Positions 16,772-25,702 are shown, counted from the stretch's first letter. The stretch is 64,000 nucleotides of DNA from an uncultured Eubacteriales bacterium (GCA_902475435.1 CABRZL010000001.1:1-64000), one strand, 5' to 3'. The notes: generated from the sequence alone by a model not told the origin. Numbers and translations: made by a program.

Positions 16772-18100
16772 ATGGACACGTTATTTTCCAACATTACCGC
16801 TGTGACCATGGCGGACAAGCTCCCGGTTATTTTAGGCGCTTACATTGGCGTAACAAACGGAAAAATCAGCTACATTTCCACCAAAGCGCCCCAGGAACCT
16901 GCAAACCAGGTCATTGATGGCCGCGGTATGGTGTTGATGCCCGGCCTTATCAACTGCCATACTCATATCCCCATGACCCCACTCCGCGGTTATGGAGACG
17001 ATCACAATCTTTCTGATTGGCTCAACAACTACATCTTCCCCAAAGAGGATCTGTGGGATGCGCGGGCCATCCGGGCCGCTACCCTTCTGGGATTGGCAGA
17101 GTGCCTCCGATTTGGCACAACTTCCATTTCAGATATGTACTATTTCTCTGACACAATCTGCCAATGTGTCGACGAGGTAGGTATAAAAGGGAATATTTCC
17201 CGCAGTATCACCGTATTTGAAGACGACTATTGCTTTGACAAACATGCTCCAAGTCAGGAGCTAGTAGCGCTGAAGGAAAAATGGCACGGTCATGACCACG
17301 GCCGTATTCAGGTGGAAGCATCGATCCACGCAGAATATACTTCATTTGACAAGGTATGGCATGGATTGGCTGAATACGCCATTAACAATGGCATCGGTAT
17401 GCACGTTCATGTGTCAGAAACTAAAAACGAACACGAATCCTGCCTGGAAAAATACGGGCTTACGCCGGCTCAACTGCTGGATGTATATCATGTTTGGGAC
17501 ACTCGGTCCATCGCAGCACATTGCGTGTGGCTGACAGACGAGGATATGGAGCTGTTTGCCCGCCGCGGCGTCACCGCTGTTCACTGCCCCAACAGCAATT
17601 TAAAGCTTGCCTCCGGCATTGCTCCGGTTCGTAAGATGCTAAACAAGGGCATGAATGTAGCGCTGGGAACCGACGGCGTCTCCTCTTCCAACAACGCCGA
17701 TCTCTTTGAAGCCATAAAATTGGCGGCCTTGCTTTCCAACGGCTCTACATTGGATCCAGTTTCTTTGACAGCCCAGGAAGCATTAAAAATGGCCACCGTG
17801 AACGGTGCCAAGGCCCAGGGCCGTGAATTGGAGTGCGGCATGATCGCTCCTGGCATGGACGCCGATCTCATCATGCTGGATTTCACACAGCCGCATTTGA
17901 TTCCCTGTCATAATCCGATCAGTAATCTTTGTTACGCAGCATCGGGACATGATGTATGCATGACCATGATTCGGGGTAAAATTCTTTATGAAAACGGTAA
18001 TTATTCCACCATTGACCTGCAAAATGTCTTGCAGGAATTTCACGATTATGTGATTCCGTTGATGTTTGGTCAGCCGGAGAAGGAGCAGCCAAATGTCTAA
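16772..18100 (+). CDS. mtaD: Amidohydrolase, MtaD/SAH/5'-deoxyadenosine deaminase type
   Basis: A 442-residue metal-dependent deaminase of the amidohydrolase superfamily. Metal ligands appear in NCHTHIPM (His63, His65), HVHVSETKNE (His about 210), HCVWLTDED and GTDGVSSSNN (catalytic Asp about 296). These features match S-adenosylhomocysteine/5'-methylthioadenosine/5'-deoxyadenosine deaminases; closely related families act on other purines, so the substrate is not certain. AAAGGAG precedes the ATG. The neighbouring PNP could process the inosine-type product. The last eight bases overlap the flippase gene. Confidence 0.85.
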   Translation: MDTLFSNITAVTMADKLPVILGAYIGVTNGKISYISTKAPQEPANQVIDGRGMVLMPGLINCHTHIPMTPLRGYGDDHNLSDWLNNYIFPKEDLWDARAIRAATLLGLAECLRFGTTSISDMYYFSDTICQCVDEVGIKGNISRSITVFEDDYCFDKHAPSQELVALKEKWHGHDHGRIQVEASIHAEYTSFDKVWHGLAEYAINNGIGMHVHVSETKNEHESCLEKYGLTPAQLLDVYHVWDTRSIAAHCVWLTDEDMELFARRGVTAVHCPNSNLKLASGIAPVRKMLNKGMNVALGTDGVSSSNNADLFEAIKLAALLSNGSTLDPVSLTAQEALKMATVNGAKAQGRELECGMIAPGMDADLIMLDFTQPHLIPCHNPISNLCYAASGHDVCMTMIRGKILYENGNYSTIDLQNVLQEFHDYVIPLMFGQPEKEQPNV

Positions 18101-19727
18101 TCAAAACCATGGGAAAGCAAAAAAGCAGGGATTTTTGCAGGGCGCTGCGATTCTTACAATAGGTACTATTTTGGTCAAGCTGATCGGCGCCCTCTACAAG
18201 ATCCCCATGAACCGCATCATTGGGACCGAAGGTTTTGGTCACTTTAATGTTGCCTACAGCATTTTCAGCGTACTTCTGACCGTCTCTACCGCTGGTCTTC
18301 CAATCGCGGTGAGTCGGATGATCTCTCAGGCAAATACCCTGGGCAATCGAAGACAGGTTCAAAAGATCTTCCATACCAGCCTAAGAATCTTTCTGTTGAT
18401 CGGCGTATTCTGCTCGGCAGTGATGTTGATCTTTGCCCCACAGCTGGCACGTTGGATGGAAGATCCGGATGCAGTCTATGCCATTGCGGTTCTGGCCCCG
18501 GCAGTGCTGTTCCTCTGCATTATTTCTTCTTTTCGAGGCTATTTCCAAGGGCAGCAGTATATGACCCCTACAGCGGTCAGCCAGGTTATAGAAGCCGTTG
18601 TCAAGCTGGTGCTCGGTCTTGGTGCTGTCTACGTGGTGCTGGCCCTGGGCTATGGCACGGCAGAGGCAGCCGGCGGCGCCATTTTCGGCGTCACCGCAGG
18701 CTCGGTATTGGCCGCTATATATCTGTTCGTCCAATACCGAAGAAAGCATGTGCGTCTCACAGCGGCGGACCAAAACGCTTCCGTCCTCTCCACCGCAGAC
18801 ACAGCCAAGCAGCTCCTGAAGTTGGCAATTCCAATTACCATCGGTTCCACCGGTCTTCAGATTTTCAATGCACTGGACACCAAAATCATCTTAGGCCGAC
18901 TCCAAGACGCCATCGGACTTACCAGCAAAGCAGCTTCTTCCCTGTTTGGAACCTATTCCGCTGCCCAGACATTTTATATGCTGCCGCCTGCTTTGATTAC
19001 ACCGCTGGCCATCAGTATCATCCCCACGGTCACTGCCGCTCTAACTTTGAACAATTTCCGGGAAGCCAGAAGAACTGAGGAGTCCGCCGTTCGTATGACC
19101 GCCTTAATCGCACTCCCCTGTGCCGCAGGATTGGCCGTGCTGGCCTCTCCTATCCAAGAGATGGCCTATGGATATGATGCGGAGACGCTCAGTGTAGCGG
19201 GTCCTCTGCTTGCCATTTTGGGTATAGCTGTGATATTCAACTGTATGGTCAGCGTCACCAATGCCATCTTACAGGCTCATGGTCAGGTAACCATCCCCAT
19301 TTATACTACATTGGTAGGCGGATTGGTGAACGTAATCACGGACTATGTGTTAATCGGAATCGATTCCATTGGCATTTATGGCGCAGCAATCGCCACCATA
19401 GCTTATTGCGCCGTCATCATGTTTTTGAATATTGCGGCAATGCATAAAACCATGGAGCTTCCACCTCGGATTCTTCAGCAATTCGTCAAACCCATGGTCG
19501 CCACAGCCATCATGGCTGCAGGCACATACTTCAGCTACGAAGCAATCCATAATGTCGTCAGTTCCTCTACCATTTCGACGCTGGCTGCCATTATCATTGC
19601 TTGTATCATTTACGCAGTGCTTGTATATGCCATGAAAATCATCACATGGTATGACTGCCAGCTATTGCCCAAGGGCGATTGGATCGCCCGGATTCTCCGG
19701 GTTCGTCCCCCAAGAGAAGGGGATTGA
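18093..19727 (+). CDS. SpoVB/MurJ-like polysaccharide flippase of the MOP superfamily
   Basis: A 544-residue integral membrane protein with about 14 hydrophobic helices. The N-terminus GAAILTIGTILVKLIGALYKIP and later GYFQGQQYMTPTAVSQVIEA are typical of the SpoVB/YtgP group (first quoted segment spans residues about 17-38). The family flips lipid-linked precursors of peptidoglycan or other glycans and is sometimes required for spore cortex. ATG 18093 has AAGGAG upstream and overlaps the preceding gene. MurJ function versus another lipid-linked oligosaccharide cannot be decided here. Confidence 0.88.
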   Translation: MSNQNHGKAKKQGFLQGAAILTIGTILVKLIGALYKIPMNRIIGTEGFGHFNVAYSIFSVLLTVSTAGLPIAVSRMISQANTLGNRRQVQKIFHTSLRIFLLIGVFCSAVMLIFAPQLARWMEDPDAVYAIAVLAPAVLFLCIISSFRGYFQGQQYMTPTAVSQVIEAVVKLVLGLGAVYVVLALGYGTAEAAGGAIFGVTAGSVLAAIYLFVQYRRKHVRLTAADQNASVLSTADTAKQLLKLAIPITIGSTGLQIFNALDTKIILGRLQDAIGLTSKAASSLFGTYSAAQTFYMLPPALITPLAISIIPTVTAALTLNNFREARRTEESAVRMTALIALPCAAGLAVLASPIQEMAYGYDAETLSVAGPLLAILGIAVIFNCMVSVTNAILQAHGQVTIPIYTTLVGGLVNVITDYVLIGIDSIGIYGAAIATIAYCAVIMFLNIAAMHKTMELPPRILQQFVKPMVATAIMAAGTYFSYEAIHNVVSSSTISTLAAIIIACIIYAVLVYAMKIITWYDCQLLPKGDWIARILRVRPPREGD

Positions 19728-19820
19728 TCCATTTTTAGTAAAATATATAAGAGATAGAAAAAAAATCCAGAAAAATTTTGCATAAAAATCGCAATCTGGG
19801 CTTGCACAGGGGAAGAAAGT

Positions 19821-20531
19821 ATGATAAATTTTTATAGCAAAGCATGTTATGGGTTTGAAGATCTGGTGGCATTGGTCCGCGTGCTTCGAGCCCCGGACGG
19901 TTGCCCTTGGGACAGCGTTCAAACGCATAACAGTATCCGGCGCAATTTTATTGAAGAAGTCTATGAGACTTGCGAAGCCATTGACACTGAAGATACGGAT
20001 GGCCTTCGAGAAGAACTGGGCGATGTATTGCTTCACGTGGTGTTTCATGCCAGCATAGAAGAGGATGCCGGTCATTTCACAATCCACGACGTATGTGATA
20101 CAGTGGTCAAAAAAATGATCTCCCGTCATCCCTCATTGTTTGGCGGCGACGCTGACCTTGACTGGGACGAATTAAAGCGCCGGGAAAAAGGACAGACTTC
20201 CCTTTCGGAAGAGTTGGATTCCGTTGCAAGGAGCCTACCGGCACTGTGGCGGGCCGAAAAACTTCAGACGAAAGCAGAAAAGTCAGGATATCCTGTCACA
20301 CCGACATCACGGCAATCCGCTTCAGGAGTTTCTGAATCACCGGATAAGCTTCGGGCCGTGGGCGACATGTTATTTGACACAGTGTGTCTGGCAAGGAAAT
20401 TAGGGGTTGATCCGGAGCAGGCCCTGAATCAAAGCTGCGACGCCTTTCTGGCCCAGGTGCGCAGGAATGAAACGGGCCGGGACATTCCAAAAATACAGGC
20501 CGACACTTCGGCTCAATATGTGAAGGAGTAA
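19821..20531 (+). CDS. mazG: Nucleoside triphosphate pyrophosphohydrolase MazG
   Basis: A 236-residue all-alpha NTP pyrophosphatase that hydrolyses (d)NTPs, limiting non-canonical nucleotides and influencing (p)ppGpp levels. The metal-binding pattern is visible: IEEVYETCEAID (ExxE, about residues 44-55) and REELGDVLLHVVFH (EExxD, about 66-79). Motif PWDSVQTHNSIRRN is also typical. Slightly shorter than E. coli MazG (263). The A/G-rich upstream site is weak. Six bases separate it from hup, so the two are probably co-transcribed. Confidence 0.93.
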   Translation: MINFYSKACYGFEDLVALVRVLRAPDGCPWDSVQTHNSIRRNFIEEVYETCEAIDTEDTDGLREELGDVLLHVVFHASIEEDAGHFTIHDVCDTVVKKMISRHPSLFGGDADLDWDELKRREKGQTSLSEELDSVARSLPALWRAEKLQTKAEKSGYPVTPTSRQSASGVSESPDKLRAVGDMLFDTVCLARKLGVDPEQALNQSCDAFLAQVRRNETGRDIPKIQADTSAQYVKE

Positions 20532-20537
20532 TGAAAC

Positions 20538-20813
20538 ATGAACAAAACTGAACTAATCACAACTGTCGCTGAAAAAACTGGCGCCACCAGAAAAGATACC
20601 GAACAGATTCTTAGCACCATTATAGAGGTAATTGGTGATGAGTTGGCTGCCGGCGGCCGTGTCCAGCTGGTTGGCTTTGGTGCTTTTGAAACCAAGCATC
20701 GCGAGCCCCGTTTGGGCCGCAACCCCAGAACCCGCGAGGCAGTCGAGATTCCCGCTTCCACTGTTCCCGTCTTTAAGGCCGGTAAAGCCCTGAAGGAAAA
20801 GGTGGATAAGTAA
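20538..20813 (+). CDS. hup: HU-family nucleoid DNA-binding protein
   Basis: A 91-residue HU protein. The N-terminal helices (MNKTELITTVAEKTG) and the beta-arm consensus GFGAFETKHREPRLGRNPRT are intact, including the proline-bearing arm region. It compacts DNA as a dimer. GGAG precedes the ATG and a strong terminator follows at once, ending the plus-strand run that begins at recJ. Confidence 0.96.
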   Translation: MNKTELITTVAEKTGATRKDTEQILSTIIEVIGDELAAGGRVQLVGFGAFETKHREPRLGRNPRTREAVEIPASTVPVFKAGKALKEKVDK

Positions 20814-20820
20814 AATTTTT

Positions 20821-20855
20821 GTCCGGAACAGGCCTCTGTTCCGGACAGTTTTTAT
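20821..20855 (+). terminator. Terminator of hup
   Basis: Perfect 10-bp stem GTCCGGAACA / TGTTCCGGAC with a 6-base loop, followed by AGTTTTTAT. Confidence 0.92.
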
Positions 20856-20871
20856 ATCATCATGTTGCTAC

Positions 20872-20903
20872 AAAAACCCTCTGCGTATTTGCAGAGGGTT
20901 TTC
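20872..20903. terminator. Bidirectional terminator between hup and the CoA-transferase genes
   Basis: 12-bp stem AAAACCCTCTGC / GCAGAGGGTTTT with a 6-base loop. T runs on both strands let it end the plus-strand run (as a second stop) and the minus-strand CoA-transferase operon ending at 20916. Confidence 0.88.
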
Positions 20904-20915
20904 TTGCATTATTTA

Positions 20916-21581
20916 TTATTCCTTTACCATGCAACCAACGGTCTCAGGAATAATCAGCTTTGCGCCAGTCTTTGAAACCACTTCATCCACAGTGACGCCA
21001 GGAGCCGTCTCCAGGAGCACAGGACCTTCTTCCGTGATCTTAATGACAGCCAGCTCGGACACGACATAGTTGATGCAGTGATAACCGGTCAGAGGCATAT
21101 TGGTCTTCTGCACAATCTTAGGATTGCCCTTTTTATCGCAATGGGTAGTCATAACAATGGTAATTTTGGAGCCAGTCACCAAGTCCATTGCACCGCCCAT
21201 ACCGGCAGCAGTCTTGCCGGGGATCATCCAGTTGGCAAGGTTGCCCTCTGCATCGACCTCATAAGCACCCAACACGGTGGCATCGATGTGGCCGCCGCGG
21301 ATAAAACCGAAGGAGCGGAAGCTATCAAAGCAGGAACCGCCTACCCGGAGCATGGAAGCTTTGCCGCCCGCATCCACAACATTGGGGTCAGCATGCTCAC
21401 CCTCCTTGGGTGCGCCGGTAAGACCCACAACGCCATTCTCAGAATCCACCCAAACATCTACACCCTCAGGCAGATAATCCAGGCACTTGGTGGGCATACC
21501 AATACCCAAATTGACGACATCGCCGTCTTGGAAGAACCGTGCAGTTCTGTAAGCAATCAAATCTTTTCCAGTCAGTTCCAT
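20916..21581 (-). CDS. Acetate/acetoacetate-type CoA-transferase, beta subunit
   Basis: A 221-residue class I CoA-transferase beta subunit (AtoA/CtfB/ScoB type). The catalytic Glu is Glu48 in VDSENGVVG. GGHIDATVLGAYEVD and GMGGAMDLV are further family motifs. With the alpha subunit encoded 14 bases upstream, it would move CoA between short-chain acyl groups, for instance acetate, acetoacetate or butyrate; the true substrate pair is not predictable. Follows the alpha gene in the same operon, with AAGGAGG before the ATG. Confidence 0.9.
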   Translation of the reverse strand: MELTGKDLIAYRTARFFQDGDVVNLGIGMPTKCLDYLPEGVDVWVDSENGVVGLTGAPKEGEHADPNVVDAGGKASMLRVGGSCFDSFRSFGFIRGGHIDATVLGAYEVDAEGNLANWMIPGKTAAGMGGAMDLVTGSKITIVMTTHCDKKGNPKIVQKTNMPLTGYHCINYVVSELAVIKITEEGPVLLETAPGVTVDEVVSKTGAKLIIPETVGCMVKE

Positions 21582-21595
21582 CTTGAAGTACCTCC

Positions 21596-22324
21596 TTAAG
21601 CCTCAGTCAGGGCGCGGCCCTGCACAACAGCGTCAACAATAAAGCCAGGGGTCATGATCTGATCGGGATCCAACTCGCCGATTTCAACAATTTCCTCTGC
21701 CTCAACAATTACATGATCTGCTGCAGTAGCAAACGTTTCGTTGAAGTTACGGGAAGTACGACGATAGACCACGTTGCCCATCTTGTCCGCCTTCCAGGCA
21801 TGGACAAAGCATACGTCTGCATGGAGAGGAAGCTCCAAAATATAACGCTTCTTCGTGCTGTCAGGAACAATTTCGCCTTCCAGGAACTTAAACTTTCCAG
21901 CTTCTTCGTCCCATTCCACCACTTGCTTGCCTTCCATCATGGGCGTGTACAGGCCGGTTGGCGTAAGAACGCCGCCGATGCCGGCGCCGCCTGCACGAAC
22001 CTTCTCACACAGGGAACCCTGGGGAACGAAAGTCAGGTTAATCTCGCCATCTACAACTTTTTGAACGGTCTCAGAGTTGTTGCCAATGTGAGAGCAGGTG
22101 ATCTTCTTGATGGTATTGGCACGAACCAACTTGCCGATGCCACGTCCGGGGACACTGGTGTTATTAGAAATTACGCTCAGATCTTTGATTCCTGCAGCGA
22201 TCAGGCCCTCGATCAGGACTTCAGAAACACCAACGTTGACGAAACCAGGCAGCAATACGCTCATGCCGTCGAAGCAATAGGTCTTAATAGCTTCTTCTAC
22301 GGTGGTAACTTTAGACTTTGCCAT
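21596..22324 (-). CDS. Acetate/acetoacetate-type CoA-transferase, alpha subunit
   Basis: A 242-residue class I CoA-transferase alpha subunit (AtoD/CtfA/ScoA type). Recognisable stretches are DGMSVLLPGFVNVGVSEVL, FVPQGSLCEKVRAGGAGIGG, and ADHVIVEAEEIVEIGELDP with TPGFIVDAVV near the end. ATG 22324 is preceded by AAAGGA at about nine bases; an in-frame ATG at 22333 sits on top of that site. A consensus promoter with an overlapping inverted repeat lies at 22371-22411. Forms a two-gene operon with the beta subunit. Confidence 0.9.
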   Translation of the reverse strand: MAKSKVTTVEEAIKTYCFDGMSVLLPGFVNVGVSEVLIEGLIAAGIKDLSVISNNTSVPGRGIGKLVRANTIKKITCSHIGNNSETVQKVVDGEINLTFVPQGSLCEKVRAGGAGIGGVLTPTGLYTPMMEGKQVVEWDEEAGKFKFLEGEIVPDSTKKRYILELPLHADVCFVHAWKADKMGNVVYRRTSRNFNETFATAADHVIVEAEEIVEIGELDPDQIMTPGFIVDAVVQGRALTEA

Positions 22325-22370
22325 TGGTATCATTCCTTTCAATGTTTTTCGAGTGCAGCGCACCCACACT

Positions 22371-22389
22371 GTATCACACATTATGATAC
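22371..22389. promoter_or_regulatory. Inverted repeat over the -10 of the CoA-transferase operon
   Basis: GTATCA-N7-TGATAC (arms 22371-22376 and 22384-22389) overlaps the -10 region and start site of the operon promoter, a position suited to a repressor operator. The cognate regulator is unknown. Confidence 0.45.
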
Positions 22390-22411
22390 TGATATTTTTT
22401 CGGAATGTCAA
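22383..22411 (-). promoter_or_regulatory. Promoter of the two-subunit CoA-transferase operon
   Basis: Minus strand TTGACA (22411-22406), 17-base spacer, TATCAT (22388-22383), about 55 bases before the alpha-subunit ATG. Confidence 0.75.
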
Positions 22412-22479
22412 GCATTTCACAGCCTGTCTATCAATACTTTCCCATTCCGTAAAAAACAATAGTATATCAGGCGATTTTA

Positions 22480-23775
22480 TCAGATAATAATAAACTGTTT
22501 TTTTGCATAATTTCGAAGTTCTTCTCGCACATCCGGATGCGCGATGGAGATAAGCTGTAAAGCCCGTTCTTTCACGCTACGCCCCCGAAGATGCGCAACA
22601 CCATACTCCGTCACCACATAATCCACATAATTCCGAGGAATCGACACTGCGGCCCCAGGCTTCAGCTGCCCGGAAATCTTTGAAATTCCCTTTTTTGTGA
22701 TAGCCTGAAACGCCAAAATGCCGCGTCCGCCTTTTGAATGCAACGCACCAAATGCAAAGCAAAACGCTCCTCCGGTACCGGAAAACTGCGTAGGTCCGAT
22801 GGATTCCGAGCACACCTGGCCCGTAATATCCATCTCAATAATCGTATTGATGGAAACTAAATTATCATTTTTAGAAATCTCTGCCGGATTGACTGCCACG
22901 CGGGTGGGGCACAGCCGTACCGCCGGATTGGTGGCCAGAGTATTATATAATTCCAAATCTCCGCCGGCAAAGCAGCCGATGTGGAGACCGCGGTTGTAGT
23001 TCTTTCTCTCGCCGGTAATAACACCCTTTCGGATCATCTCCCCCATAATGGAAGTAAACATCTCCGTATGAAGGCCCAGATCCTTTTTGTCCATCAGATG
23101 ATGTCCAACGGCGTTTGGCATACTTCCAATCCCCAATTGGATTGTGTCGCCATCACGGACCAGTTCCGCCACATTCTCACCGATTTTCTCCTCTATCTCC
23201 GTTGTTTCTGCATCCGGTACAACCAAAGGCGGATAGTCCACTTCCATCAGCACAGTCACGTCGCGGATGTTGATCCGAAGCCCACCCTTGACGCGCGGCA
23301 GCTGCGGATTGACCTCTAAAATAATGGTATCGCAGGTTTTAATGCAATCGCTTTCCCACATATTGCTAAGGCCTACCTGAAAATAGCCTTTATCGTCCAT
23401 TGGACTCACAGCCGCCACAAACGTATTACGCGGCCGATGTTCTTCCAGGAAAGAGCCATAATCGCAGATATCCACCGGTATAAAGGAGACATTCCGCTGC
23501 CGCTGTCCCTCCATCAGGACACGTCCATACAAAAACGTGGTGAAGCTGATATGCCCATGCATAGCCGGATCTGTCACACACTGAAAATTACCTTCGTGGC
23601 CCTTAATGCAGTGGACATCTTTTACATACGGGGCGATTTTGTGTAAGTTTTCCAGAATTGTATTGGGCTGATTTCCGTCCCCAGCAAAGCAGACCCGGGC
23701 ATAGGAGTGGATGGCCTTCAGACAGTCATCCAAGGTTCCTTTTTTCTGCTGATATAAACGCTCAAACTCTGTCAT
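22480..23775 (-). CDS. 4-hydroxybutyrate/butyrate-type CoA-transferase (Cat1/AbfT family), copy 1
   Basis: A 431-residue acetyl-CoA hydrolase/transferase-family protein. The catalytic glutamate motif GLHTEMF places Glu at residue 238, the same number as in characterised 4-hydroxybutyrate CoA-transferase. The CoA-site motif LGIGSMPNAVG is canonical, and GGAFCFAFGALHSKGGRG and PRNYVDYVVTEYGVAHLRG follow. Expected reaction: exchange of CoA between acetyl-CoA and butyrate or 4-hydroxybutyrate. A good GAGGGGG site precedes the ATG. Third gene of the marR operon, 17 bases after copy 2. Confidence 0.88.
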   Translation of the reverse strand: MTEFERLYQQKKGTLDDCLKAIHSYARVCFAGDGNQPNTILENLHKIAPYVKDVHCIKGHEGNFQCVTDPAMHGHISFTTFLYGRVLMEGQRQRNVSFIPVDICDYGSFLEEHRPRNTFVAAVSPMDDKGYFQVGLSNMWESDCIKTCDTIILEVNPQLPRVKGGLRINIRDVTVLMEVDYPPLVVPDAETTEIEEKIGENVAELVRDGDTIQLGIGSMPNAVGHHLMDKKDLGLHTEMFTSIMGEMIRKGVITGERKNYNRGLHIGCFAGGDLELYNTLATNPAVRLCPTRVAVNPAEISKNDNLVSINTIIEMDITGQVCSESIGPTQFSGTGGAFCFAFGALHSKGGRGILAFQAITKKGISKISGQLKPGAAVSIPRNYVDYVVTEYGVAHLRGRSVKERALQLISIAHPDVREELRNYAKKQFIII

Positions 23776-23792
23776 GAATGGTCCCCCTCACA

Positions 23793-25076
23793 TCAAATAT
23801 AGAATTGCTCTCTGGCATAACGCCGAAGTTCTTCCCGCACATCTGGATGCGCAATAGCTATGAGCTGCTCTGTACGCTCTTTGACACTGCGTCCTTTCAT
23901 ACGGGCAACACCGTATTCTGTCACAATATAATCTACATAGTTTCTGGGAATGGTAACGTTTGCTCCCGGACTCAGCTGTCCACGAATCTTGCTGATTCCT
24001 TTTTTTGTCATCGACGGAAAGCATAATATACTTTTTCCGCCCTTGGAATGAATCGCGCCCAAAGAAAAGCACAGGTTTCCGCTTGATCCGGAAATCTGCC
24101 GGGAACCAATGGATTCCGAACAGATCTGCCCTGTAAGGTCCATCTCTATCAACGTATTGATGGCAACCATATTGTTCATGCCGCTGATAACCGCCGGATC
24201 ACAAACGTAGCTGGCAGGGCGAATCGCTATTTTGGAATTATCTGCCAAAATATCATAAAGCCGCTGCTCTCCCCAGGCTGCCGAAGCCACAGCCAATCCA
24301 GGATCGATGTTTTTATGCTCTCCAGTGATAATCCCCTTTTGAATTAAATCTCCTACGCCGGTGTTAAACCACTCTGTATGAAGCCCCAATTCCCGATGAT
24401 CCATCAGTCTCTCGGCAATTGCATTGGACAGCGTACCAGTGCCCAGCTCCAGGCAGTCGCCGTCAGCTACCAAATCCGCAATATAATCTGCGATCACCGC
24501 TTCCACCTTCGTAGGCGGTTCCTCCTTGCATTCCGGCAATGGGTATGTGGCCTCATGAAACGCCGTAACATCGCTGATATGAATGTTTAATCCGCCCTGT
24601 ATCCGCGGCAGGTTCTTGTTGACTTCTAAAATAATTTTCGTGCAGGTTTCCAGGCACTCTTTCTCCCACATCAGGTTCAGCCCCACCTGGAAATACCCCT
24701 GCTCATCCATGGGGCTCACCGCAGCAATAAACGTGTTACACGGCTTATGTTCCGAAATAAACCGCGCATAGTCATGCATATCGCAGACAATATGGCTTGT
24801 ATTTCCGTGCTTCATCCCCTCGATGAACGCCTCGCCATAGAGCGGAGACCCAGTATTGATATGGCCGTTCATTCCCGGGGCGGTAACAAATTCATAGTCC
24901 CCGGACCGAGACTTCACACACTCCACATTTTCAACTCTTGGCGCCACTGTGTGAAACTTCAGCATGAAGGCCACAGGCTGATTGCAGCCCCCTGCAAAGC
25001 AGATACGATCGCCGGATTCAATCAAATCCAGGCATTCTTGCAAACTTGTTTTTTTCTGTTGATACAAGCTGTTCAT
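23793..25076 (-). CDS. 4-hydroxybutyrate/butyrate-type CoA-transferase (Cat1/AbfT family), copy 2
   Basis: A 427-residue paralogue of the next gene in the operon, co-linear throughout. The catalytic Glu235 is kept in GLHTEWF. The oxyanion/CoA loop reads LGTGTLSNAI instead of the usual LGIG-x-P-N/DAV, so the Ile and Pro are replaced; this may shift substrate choice or activity. AAGGAGG precedes the ATG, and the marR stop lies 28 bases upstream. Probably diverged after an old tandem duplication, since the DNA of the two copies is no longer closely similar by eye. Confidence 0.85.
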   Translation of the reverse strand: MNSLYQQKKTSLQECLDLIESGDRICFAGGCNQPVAFMLKFHTVAPRVENVECVKSRSGDYEFVTAPGMNGHINTGSPLYGEAFIEGMKHGNTSHIVCDMHDYARFISEHKPCNTFIAAVSPMDEQGYFQVGLNLMWEKECLETCTKIILEVNKNLPRIQGGLNIHISDVTAFHEATYPLPECKEEPPTKVEAVIADYIADLVADGDCLELGTGTLSNAIAERLMDHRELGLHTEWFNTGVGDLIQKGIITGEHKNIDPGLAVASAAWGEQRLYDILADNSKIAIRPASYVCDPAVISGMNNMVAINTLIEMDLTGQICSESIGSRQISGSSGNLCFSLGAIHSKGGKSILCFPSMTKKGISKIRGQLSPGANVTIPRNYVDYIVTEYGVARMKGRSVKERTEQLIAIAHPDVREELRRYAREQFYI

Positions 25077-25104
25077 ATTTGGCCTCCTTTATCTTTACGG
25101 AGAA

Positions 25105-25560
25105 TTAAGCTTCCCCGATTTTTTCAAGTAATTCAAGCATGGTTTTCCGCTCATCTGAAGTCAATGGCTGCATAATTACCTGGTCGGATTCCAGAATTGC
25201 GTCATTCAGTTCCTGGGCGAACTCCTCGCCCCGCTCAGTAGCCCGAAGGATATAGCTTCTGGCATCTTTCGGGTCCAAATTCCGTTCTACATAGCCTTCC
25301 CGCTCCAAGAACGAAATAATCTTGGAAACCCCGGGATTGGAAAGATAAAGATATTTTTCAATGGCCCGCTGATTGACGGACTCCTTTTTCCCGTACCAGG
25401 CAATATAAATTAAACTCATGGCCTGGTACATGTTTACCCCATGTTTTTTCAAAGCCTCACCATGCGCCCAGGTAACGCGCCACTCCATCTTACGGAGCCG
25501 GCTGGTGAGGCTATCCGGAGCAGCAGTAGCCAGCATCGTTGTCTCAGACGTTTTATTCAC
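25105..25560 (-). CDS. MarR-family transcriptional regulator
   Basis: A 151-residue winged-helix regulator. The HTH and wing are seen in AIEKYLYLSNPGVSKIISFL and EREGYVERNLDPKDARSY (about residues 65-102), with DAR/SYIL typical of MarR wings. The start is GTG 25560 with AAGGA and GGAGG upstream. It is the first gene of an operon with two CoA-transferases. The perfect AT-rich palindrome at 25581-25600 overlaps its transcript start, so autorepression relieved by an acid or acyl-CoA ligand is a reasonable inference. Confidence 0.9.
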   Translation of the reverse strand: MNKTSETTMLATAAPDSLTSRLRKMEWRVTWAHGEALKKHGVNMYQAMSLIYIAWYGKKESVNQRAIEKYLYLSNPGVSKIISFLEREGYVERNLDPKDARSYILRATERGEEFAQELNDAILESDQVIMQPLTSDERKTMLELLEKIGEA

Positions 25561-25580
25561 GATGTCCTTCCCTCCGCAAA

Positions 25581-25600
25581 ATATATAATCTGTTATATAT
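25581..25600. promoter_or_regulatory. Probable MarR operator
   Basis: Perfect inverted repeat ATATATAA-TCTG-TTATATAT immediately downstream of the -10 box, covering about +1 to +18 of the marR transcript. Size and symmetry fit MarR dimer sites. Confidence 0.65.
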
Positions 25601-25604
25601 CTGA

Positions 25605-25633
25605 ATTATAGCATGATCATTTCCCATCGTCAA
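25605..25633 (-). promoter_or_regulatory. Promoter of the marR-CoA-transferase operon
   Basis: Minus strand TTGACG (25633-25628), 17-base spacer, TATAAT (25610-25605), preceded by TGC (extended -10). Confidence 0.82.
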
Positions 25634-25702
25634 GTAAAGCCATGCAGAATATCCCGCGCTTTCGCGCCTGTTTTCCGTACAATTTGACGGATCGCTAAAA
25701 AT

